Of a stretch of 64,000 nt of DNA, positions 56,584 to 64,000 are shown in pieces. The stretch's first letter is position 1. Each line of letters begins with the position of its first letter. The stretch spans positions 68,535,296 through 68,599,295 of the forward strand of contig CM053142.1 in the NCBI GenBank assembly GCA_028571685.1, read 5' to 3'. The DNA comes from Heterohyrax brucei. Its lineage: Eukaryota > Chordata > Mammalia > Hyracoidea > Procaviidae. The notes below the pieces were generated by a model. The model saw only the letters and a list, made by a program, of their open reading frames with translations. It made no database searches and was not told where the DNA came from. Position numbers and translations under genes: made by a program.

Positions 56584-56745
56584 CTAAGTGTTGCATACCT
56601 CATTGCTGAATACCATTATAGTCTCCGACTCGATAGCACTTGGCTTGGCATCTTCAAAGCACTCACCTTGGGAAACTATGCGCTGATGCCAGCACCTAGT
56701 CCAGCCTTCAAAGCAATTTTGAAACTTTCTAGAATGGCCATTGCA
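56584..56745 (-). mobile_element. Mariner-type transposase C-terminal fragment
   Basis: Minus-strand translation gives FQNCFEGWTRCWHQRIVSQGECFED, the C-terminal end of a mariner-type transposase. It is inverted relative to the fragment that follows. Confidence 0.7.
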
Positions 56746-56804
56746 CACGATGGCAAGGCGGCAAGTTCGCCAACTTAATTGTATCATTGTCTGCGAGGGA
56801 GGGG

Positions 56805-57110
56805 AAATTTTAGCCAGTAAACAAATGACTGTAATTGGAAAACCCTCGCTACTCACCTGATCTAGCCCACAGTGACCTTTTTCTTTGCCTGAAGACAAAA
56901 GAAATATTTAAAGGAAGACATTTGATGACATTCAGGACATCAAGGGTAATAGAGTGATAGCTCTGATGGCCATTCCAGAAAAAGAGTTCCAAAACTGCTT
57001 TGAAGGGTGGACTAGGCACTGTCATAGGTGCATAGCTTTCCAAGGGGAGTACTTTGAAGATGACCATAGTGATATTCAGTAGCAAGGTCTGTAGCACTTT
57101 TTCTAGGATG
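56805..57110 (+). mobile_element. Mariner-type transposase C-terminal fragment
   Basis: Sense translation, with stops, gives YSPDLAHSD, a KGRHFDDIQDIKG block, then KEFQNCFEGWT and FQGEYFEDDHSDIQ. These are hallmarks of the mariner C-terminal half, including the SPDLAHCD-type catalytic Asp block. No terminal inverted repeats were confirmed. Confidence 0.75.
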
Positions 57111-58199
57111 AGTTCACAAACTTGTCGGACCTCGTATTCATCAGTGCTTTACCTACTATTAACAATTTTTCTCAGTTCCACAGGGCAGGGCAGGGCAGGG
57201 CAAGGAAAGTTCCTTGCCCCACTTTCCCACTAGACAGAGAACTTAGGGTTCAGGCCTGAGCCCTTGCTGTTTCCCCTCTGCAGAAGAGATGAGTAAACAG
57301 CTGAGGTCTCCCCACTCAGGACCACCTAGTGCAGGGCTAGCCCTTTGAAGGGAATAGGGTTGAGGTGGGCTTGGGTTCCATCTGCTCCACTCTGTGGCTG
57401 ACAGTTTCTCCAAAGGACTGCAGGTGTCAGCTGGCTGAGCCTAGGCTGGGCCCTGAAATTTGCTGTCCAAATGCCCCACGGGGTGGGGGAGGTCTGGGAA
57501 CAACTGTCTCAGTGTTGCAAAAAGTGGGTGATCCTAGAGCTGGGAAAAACGTGACCATTGGCGGGGGTGGGGGTCAGCCCTGCTAGACCCCTTCCCAGAA
57601 AACAGCCTATGCGAACTCTCCTCTCCAAACCCAAGCCCTGCCCCTCCCCTTTACGAGGGTGTCAGATGCTTCTGGTAAGGAGGCCACCGCAAGGCTGCAC
57701 CTGGGGCTTCTCACTTCCCGACTCACAGCCTGCCCCAGCTCTTCTCAGTGGTCTGCTCTCCAAAGCTGTCAGTAGCCTCATTGATGCTGGCTTCCCTCAG
57801 AGTCTCCTCTTTTCTCCCCTGGGCCTCCTCCCCCTTCTGTGTCTCTATGAAGGAGACACAGAAGACACGCAGCAAAAATATCTCTCAACCAGGAACCAGG
57901 AGACCTCTGGAGACCCCTATGCTCTGTGTGACAGTCACAGGATTAGGGCAGAGAGTTTAACTTCCTCTGTAAAATGAGGATAGTAATACCGAAGAAGCTT
58001 GGGGCAGGCTTATAAATGGGAAAGTGTCTTAAAAATGGAAAATGACTTCGCAGATGTGCAGAATTATGGTGGTGCTCAGCCGTGGGAGCTCCTGAGGAGT
58101 CTGTCTCCTCTTACCTCCTCCATTGCTTTGAAGACTTCTTTCAACATCATCTGGGGCCTTCCTTCATGCAGAGAAGAGGCAGTAGGACCAGTGGAACAA
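57111..58199. other. LAG3-CD4 intergenic, distal unique region
   Basis: About 1.1 kb of GC-richer, repeat-poor sequence between repeats, opening with a (CAGGG)4 run at 57,180-57,201. It holds a CTCF-like motif (minus strand, near 57,321-57,333). It could contain CD4 promoter or enhancer sequence; no exon can be assigned. Confidence 0.4.
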
Positions 58200-58395
58200 T
58201 TAAGAGATTGGAGTCAAGCAAATAAATGCAAATCCCAGTTCTACCAGTCACAGTGACTAGCTCTGTGACCTTTAGCAATTCTCTTAAAGTCTGACCCTCA
58301 ATTTTCTCATCAGTTGGGTGGAGAGCATATTTATATCCTAACAGTGTCTGATGACTAAGTAAAATACACAGCCATATACAGCACACAGCAATTTA
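58200..58395 (+). repeat. MIR SINE
   Basis: 'ttggagtcaagcaaataaatgcaaatcccagttctaccagtcacagtgactagctctgtgacctttagc' is a clear MIR core, followed by 'caattttctcatcagttggg'. Confidence 0.85.
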
Positions 58396-58399
58396 AAAT

Positions 58400-59315
58400 G
58401 TTGACTAGATACTCACTCATTCTCTTCCTCTTTCCTGATTCTGTTTGGAAACTTCAGAAGGGGGATCTGGTTCCCGGGGCCTGTGGAATCCTGGGAGCAC
58501 ATCTTCACAGGAAGTTACGGATCACAGACCCACAGAAGTGGAAGGCATCGCTCTGTTTATCTGATGCATAATTTGTAAACCCAGCTAGATCTAGCCCTTA
58601 GAATGCTTTGTTTAATATCAATGTTAAAAAAAGACACAAAATTAGTTGCCACCATTTAAATTAAGAGATATTACATAAATGTCCTGTGTGCCATCTTCTC
58701 TTGAAATGTTGGCAGAGCTGGAGTCTCTGGGTTCCCATGGTGCTATAGCCTCTACTGTCAGTTTGGCAGGAGCTCTCTAGGTAGTGCCGCCCTTATTAGA
58801 TGAGACAGATGTTTTCTATTTTACCTCTGTTTCTACTCCTCCCTATTGCTTATAACTACTTACCTTTTATATTACCCAACAGGCTCTTGCAGGTCCCTAA
58901 TCTAGTTCAACTTTCACCATTCATTCATCCAAGAAGTATTCAAAAAATATTAAGTGTCTTTGGTCTGTAAGACATAGGGTGATGTAGGTGGGGTGTGTAT
59001 ATATATGAGGCTGTCCTACCAGGTCCTCTCTAGAGTTGAGAGGAGAGGGTGGAGAGGAGGAGGGGACAGGTGTTGGTTGAATGAACACCGGAAGCACAGA
59101 GTGGGAAAGAGTGTGCTGTCATAGGGTGAGGAGAGCAAATAGAGTTGCACAGAGATGTGCGTTCAGCATTTTCTATGGTAAATTGACTTGGATTGTTAAC
59201 TTTCGCTTAATCACACCACAAGTAAAATTTCAAAAAATATATTAAGTATCTACCAGTTCCCCCACACTCTGCTACTGGTGTGAAATGAGTCAGAAAGACA
59301 TAGTTATTGTCTATT
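58400..59315. other. Intergenic, nothing assigned
   Basis: No exon supported. 'ttcattcatccaagaagtattc' near 58,920 hints at an L2-type fragment. (TA)n near 59,000. Confidence 0.35.
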
Positions 59316-59320
59316 TTGCA

Positions 59321-59468
59321 AAAAAAAAAAAAAATTGTTATGGAGTAGATTCTGACTCATAGTGACCCTACAGAACATGAATTTTCCCACATGATTTCTA
59401 AGGAGCAGGTTCATGGATTTCAACTGCTGATCTTTAGCAGCCGGGTAACCACCGTACCACCATGGCTC
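59321..59468 (-). repeat. AfroSINE
   Basis: Antisense copy, beginning with an A-run at 59,321 and ending 'aaccaccgtaccaccatggctcc'. Confidence 0.85.
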
Positions 59469-59477
59469 CAGCCTGTG

Positions 59478-59643
59478 TAAACCAATCCAAACCTATTGCT
59501 GTCGAGTCAATTCTGACTCATAGCAACCCTGTAGGACAGAGTAGAACTGCTCCATAGAGTTTCCAAGCAGTGTGTGGTGGATTTGAACTGCTGGTCCTTC
59601 GGTTAACAGCTGTAGCACTTGAGCAGTATGCCACCACAGTTTT
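59478..59643 (-). repeat. AfroSINE
   Basis: Antisense complete copy: 'aacctattgctgtcgagtcaattctgactcatagcaaccctgtagg' to 'tgccaccacagtttt'. It lies next to the preceding copy in the same orientation. Confidence 0.92.
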
Positions 59644-60221
59644 CAGCCAGCCTGTGAAATAGACATTAAATAATTATTTCATTATGACTGGACAAGTGCT
59701 ACAAAAGGAGAAGCACGATGTGCTGGGAGATAGTAGCATAAGGTAACGTTTTTTCTACTAAAGAACTTGAGAAGCCTTCTCGAACTGTGAGAAAGGAGTC
59801 ATATGCAAAAGGATAGCAGAACAAGATACCAGCCACCCAGATCCTGACACCACGCCTGACAGTCTGATGCCCTATTATCTCCCAGCCACTTATCTCCAGA
59901 CTTCTGACATGTGAGAAATAAACTCCTATCTTGTTTAAGCATCTATTACTTTTGGTTGTCTTTCACTGATGGCAGACCCAATCCTTATTGATTTACACTT
60001 TTGAAGGAAGTCTTCCTTCATCTTCTAGCTGAAAAAGGATTTCCTTAAGGCCTCCCAGCATGCCATGCTTCTCCCTTTGTAGCACTCGTCCAATTGTAGT
60101 GAAATACTTGATGGTCCAATGTCTACCTCCCGGCTAAAGGGGTGACCACAACCATCTTGCTTTGCACCATATGTCCAGTATCTAGCTCTAGATCAGGAGT
60201 CGTAAGCTTAACTGCCTAGTA

Positions 60222-60303
60222 AGCAAAACCTAAATCTGTTGCTAACGAATCAGTTCCAACTCACAGCAACCCTATAAGACGGTAGAACTGGCCCATGGGG
60301 TTT
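60222..60303 (-). repeat. AfroSINE, truncated
   Basis: Antisense tail half only. It is cut at the T-rich end of the L1 3'UTR that follows. Confidence 0.85.
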
Positions 60304-61310
60304 CTTTTTATTTTATTTTTATTGTGAATTAAGAATAATTTTACAGTCATATCAAGCTGCTATATAACACCCAGAACTTCCACCTCTATTCTAATCTAGC
60401 TTCACTCCCCTGCCATATGACAGAATGCTTCCCCTTTTGTCTGGAACTTCCCTGTGACCTTTGATAAAGCTTTGTCTCCAATATCACTCTTTGTTTTGTA
60501 TGGCCCAGGTCAGTCTTTGTCTTGGAAGCTGGGTCCGGTGATGGATAGAGTGTGAGGTTAGAGAGTCTGGGGGCCATGCTGTCAGGGGGTCCTCTGTTCA
60601 GAAGGACCATCAAGTGTGGTCTTTTGGTAGAGTTCTAGCTCTGCTCTCTACTCCATCACTTGCTGTGTTTGGAGCTCCATTCCACATACCCCATCCAGGC
60701 TGTCACTGGTGGTGGCCTGGCACCATCTAATTCTTCTGGTCCCATGCTGAAGCAGGCTATGGTTCATATGGCCCCTTCCACGTGGTAGACTCATATTTTT
60801 CTGCTGTCCTCGATGTCCTCCATTTGTCGCAGGCCCAGGTGGATTGGGACCATTTAGTGCTATTTAAATGACAGCTTGCTAGCTTTTAAGACCCCAGTAG
60901 CCACTCGCCCTGGTGGTGTGTGGAGTGATATCTTGAGAGAGGGAGAGAGAAAAACCTTGGGTTATGCCAATTAGTCTGGATGTCCCCTGAGAGCATAGTC
61001 CCCAGATCCCTGACCCGATTTCTCTGTTCTTCCAAGGAGATGGTCTACATTAAGGGAACAACTTGGTTTTGAAGTTGAGTAGCCGTGGGTACCCCACTTC
61101 TAGTGCATGCTGTCACAGCCTATACTCAGCCCTAATCCTAACCACTGTCTAATTTGTAAAAAAATCCCTCTCTGTCCTTGTCTCTCCCTTGTAACCACCA
61201 AATGCTGATTTCTAGTGTGCTTAAATGATTAGTTGTATCCTTATAATAATGGTCTCATACAAAATTTGTCATACAAAATTGGTCTCATGTCAAAATTTGT
61301 GAGTAGCCAT
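60304..61310 (-). mobile_element. Older L1 3'UTR
   Basis: Starts with a T-rich run and parallels the L1-B 3'UTR (compare 'gtggtggcctggcaccatctaattcttctggtcc' and 'cttttaagaccccagtagccactcgcc' with 40,900-41,100). It is much more diverged, hence an older insertion. Confidence 0.8.
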
Positions 61311-61319
61311 CTAAGATGA

Positions 61320-61955
61320 ATCATTTGGTCCCACCCCACTTGAAGCAAAGAAGAACAAAGAACACCAAAAACACAAGGAAAATGTTAGCCCAAGAGACTT
61401 ACAGGTCCACATAAACCAGAGATTCTACCAGCCTGAGATCAGATGTTCTCGGCGGTACTGGGCTACTACCAACGGCCACCCTGATGGGGAACACAACAGA
61501 GAGTCCTAGATGGAGCACAAGAAAAGTGTGGATCAGAGCTCAAATTCATGTAAAAAGGCCAGACTTAATGGTCTGAAAGAGATGGAAGACACCCTGAAAC
61601 TATGGCCCCTGGATGCTCTGTTAATCAAGAACTGAAGCCATCCCCAAAGCCTGCTCTTCAGACAAAGATTAGACAGGAGTATAAAACAAGAAATAATACA
61701 TGTGAGGAGTGTGCTTCTTAGTTCAGTCAGATACATGAGATGAAATGGGCAAGCGCTCCTATCCAGAGGCAGAATGAGACAGTAGGAAGGGACAGTAACT
61801 AGTTAAAAGGACACAGGGAATCTACGGTGGGAAGCGGGAATGTGTTGTCACACTGCAAGGCTTACAACTAATGTTACAAAATAATATGAATATAAATCTT
61901 CGAATAAGAAATGAAACTAAGCTGTAAACTTTCTCCCAAAGCCAAAAAAAAAAAG
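61320..61955 (+). repeat. Unclassified retroelement 3' end, copy 2
   Basis: 'tgctcttcagacaaagattagacagg', then 'gtgttgtcacactgcaaggcttacaactaatgttacaaaataata', ending 'gccaaaaaaaaaaa'. It matches 37,920-38,195 and ends in poly(A), so it is a retroelement on the plus strand. Confidence 0.6.
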
Positions 61956-62004
61956 TATCTTAAAATAGGGCAACCATGAGTTTAGCTAAAACTTGAGGGT
62001 TGTT

Positions 62005-62170
62005 TCGGAACCCTGGTGGTACAGTGGTTAAGAGCTATGGCTGCAAACCAAAAGACAGGCTGTTCAAATCCACTAGCTGCTCCTTGAGAAGCCTATTGGT
62101 GTAGCTCTAGTCTGTCTTACAGGGTTGCTACAAGTCAGAATTGACTCCATGGAAATGAGGCTTTTTTTTG
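62005..62170 (+). repeat. AfroSINE
   Basis: Sense complete copy, 'aaccctggtggtacagtggttaagagctatggctgcaaacc', ending in a T-run. Confidence 0.92.
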
Positions 62171-62183
62171 GCTTATTACTGAG

Positions 62184-62352
62184 GAAGTGCCTTGGTGGTA
62201 CAGTGGTTAAGAGGTACTACTGCTAACCGAAAGGTCAGCAGCTCACATCTACCAGCGACTCCCTGGAAATCCTATGGGGCAGTTCTACTCTGATCTATAG
62301 GGTCGTTGTGAGTCAGAATCAACTCAGTGTCATGGATTTGGCTTGGCTTGGT
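62184..62352 (+). repeat. AfroSINE
   Basis: Sense complete copy 14 bp after the previous one, ending 'ggatttggcttggcttggttt'. Confidence 0.92.
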
Positions 62353-62508
62353 TTATTACTAAGGAAGAGGCCAAAACAGATTGGAGGAACAACTTAAGGT
62401 CTGTGTAAAGAGATAGCTAGGATCTGCAAGATAGATAAAAATTATCATATGTATGTAAGTAGGGTATGTGAACCCCTGGGGATCCTTGAGGTACCTTTAG
62501 AGGGTCTT

Positions 62509-62678
62509 GGAGACGCTGGTGACATAGTGCTTAAGTGCTACGTCTGCTAGCCATGAAGTTGGTAGTTTGAATCTGCCAGGTACTTCTTGGAAACTCTGTG
62601 GAGCAGCTCTGCTCTGTTCTATAGGATCGCTAGGAGTTGGAATCAGCTCGACAGCACTGGGTTTAGTTTTCTGGTTTG
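62509..62678 (+). repeat. AfroSINE
   Basis: Sense copy, 'acgctggtgacatagtgcttaagtgctacgtctgctagcc', inserted in the hAT remnant. Confidence 0.9.
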
Positions 62679-63032
62679 GGGTAAGGTCAAAACTATTTTC
62701 GTAAAATAATAGGATATTATCTGCCTTTGACACTCTTTTGACATTTGCACTGACTTTGCAAAAGCAATCTGTACCTTGGCACAGTTCAAGGTGGTGGCAC
62801 CAAACTGTGTTAATAGTCATTGTGTTCTTCACTGTCAGGCACTTGCAGTTAAAAAATAAATAACATCAGTGTCACTTAAGAGTGCCCTTGATGATGCAGT
62901 AAATGTTAATTTTATTAAATCTCAATTCTTGAACATACTGTTACGAAATGAGAAATAGCATTTTAAAGAACTGTTGCAAATGAAGTGGAAACACTTGTGC
63001 CGTTGTTGGAGTTGCAAGCTGAACTAGCCACT

Positions 63033-63539
63033 AAAAAAAAAATTGTGACTAAGTGATGGTTTACAATCCAAGTCAGCTTGCCATACAAAATCCCAAGTAC
63101 CTGACACTATACAACTCTGTCTACCCTCCTCACCTTGTGACAGTACCCTCAACCCCCTCTACTCTTCACTTCCAGTATCCACTTACTGACACTTGCCCCC
63201 TTCTTTCCAACTTCTCCTCTCCCCTCTAGAAAGAGGCCAGTTGGACAGCATCATATATATATTAAATCATAAGGTACATACATCACCTGTATCACTCTGT
63301 GTCCCTTAGTCCGGTTCAATCTTAGTCTGAAGTATTGGCTTTGGTACTGGTCTCAGCTCTGGACTAGTAACAAGTCCAGGGGCCGTGTTCTCAGACGACA
63401 CTCCAAGCTGTCAGATCATCAAGTCTGGTCTTTTAATAGGGTGTTTGATCTGTGTGCCCCTTTTTCTCATGCCATATCAGGAACTGTACGTTGTGTTCCC
63501 TTACAGGGTTGTCTTTGGTGGTGGCTGGGCACCACCTAC
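63033..63539 (-). mobile_element. 5'-truncated L1 3' end with decayed TSD
   Basis: Begins with an A/T-rich run and ends with 'gtggtggctgggcaccacctac', the L1 3'UTR landmark. It is flanked by GAACTAGCCACT (63,021-63,032) and GAACTACCTGCT (63,540-63,551), 9 of 12 identical, and hAT sequence continues on the far side. Confidence 0.75.
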
Positions 63540-64000
63540 GAACTACCTGCTTTTTAAAAATGAAATATTCCATTTACTTGAAAGAACAACTAACAGACAA
63601 ACTATGGTTTTTTCAGCTTGACTATCGGGCAGTTTCTTGAAAATAAACAAAATGAGCCTGTAGCTCCAAGGAAAACAACTTACATTATTTGGGGCCCATG
63701 GCAAGATTTAGACGTCAAGAGAGAATAAAAATTTTGTGAAACTTATCTGTCACCCATCTGATGCCATTCCAATAGTTGAAGACTGTTCCAATGGAATTGG
63801 TGGTGATTTAAACTGATACATTTTTGCATTTTAATGAAGTGTATCAACTTTTGGAAGATCTATGTAACTCAGTGAATCAATACTTTACAAGTGGCCAATG
63901 ATGTTATAAAATCATGCATGGGTAAAAAATATATTCAAAGTACAGGATAGATAAATGGATTTTAGTGTAACAGAGTAACAAAACATTAGTTAATATGGTT

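Larger units (their letters stand above)
62385..64000 (+). mobile_element. hAT-type transposase remnant, runs off the window
   Basis: Pieces at 62,385-62,508, 62,679-63,032 and 63,552-64,000 follow a familiar mammalian hAT element. Cues are 'aaaactattttcgtaaaataata', 'gtggcaccaaactgtgttaatagtca', 'cttgaaagaacaactaacagacaaactatgg' and 'caacttttggaagatctatgtaactcagtgaatcaatac'. The last piece translates to HQLLEDLCNSVNQYF. It is interrupted by an AfroSINE and an L1 3' end. Stops throughout. Confidence 0.7.

Noticed and set aside
57260-57400. CD4 noncoding exon 1
   Set aside because: A short 'ctctgcagaag' and 'ctccccact' pair recalls the human 5'UTR, but the spacing differs and no donor or further similarity supports it.
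62005-62120. tRNA-like A and B boxes in many places
   Set aside because: They are the tRNA-derived heads of AfroSINEs with characteristic bodies and tails, not tRNA genes.

Overview
The window is single-copy mammalian genomic DNA carrying three protein-coding genes in the order and orientation of the human 12p13.31 segment MLF2(-)-PTMS(+)-LAG3(+). CD4 would be expected just beyond the right edge. The interspersed repeats point to an afrotherian mammal. There are at least twenty copies of a tRNA-derived SINE with the AfroSINE layout (box A/B head, then 'gtcgctatgagtcggaatcgactcgac'-like tail and a TTTGG-rich end), a BovB/RTE-type LINE fragment sharing that tail, and lineage-specific L1s. An elephant-like animal is my best guess; the species is inference.

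Left part (1-23 kb): old L1, MIR and AfroSINE sequence, then MLF2 on the minus strand. MLF2 has 7 coding exons (5502-9128, 249 aa), a probable 3'UTR intron, and a CpG-rich promoter near 9.7-9.95 kb with an ETS/CRE composite. A near-consensus CTCF motif lies at 10.5 kb. From 12 to 20 kb the sequence is mostly retroelement debris (L1 3' end with TSD, AfroSINEs, RTE, LTR). At 21.2-21.55 kb there is a GC-rich cluster with a CArG box, three inverted CCAAT boxes and an RFX X-box.

Middle (23-36 kb): PTMS (parathymosin, 5 exons, 102 aa, intact) starts in a CpG island. Two kb downstream of it is LAG3 (8 exons, 522 aa, open throughout, all GT-AG introns). LAG3 has four Ig domains, a transmembrane helix and a cytoplasmic tail. 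The tail keeps the RRFSALE segment, but the KIEELE motif reads KTAELE. MLF2 and PTMS are broadly expressed housekeeping genes; LAG3 is an inhibitory MHC-II receptor related to CD4.

Right part (36-64 kb): intergenic DNA between LAG3 and the expected CD4. It is dominated by a three-level nest of L1 elements at 39,132-55,385. Element A (minus) is split by full-length element B (minus), which is split by full-length element C (plus). Each level has its own target-site duplication, and B also carries a solo LTR. C, and B downstream of it, have multiple lesions in both ORFs. Beyond the nest are MLT1-type LTR, mariner, older L1 3' ends, AfroSINE doublets and a hAT transposase remnant that runs off the window. 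No CRISPR, tRNA or rRNA genes were seen, and no protein-coding gene other than the three named.
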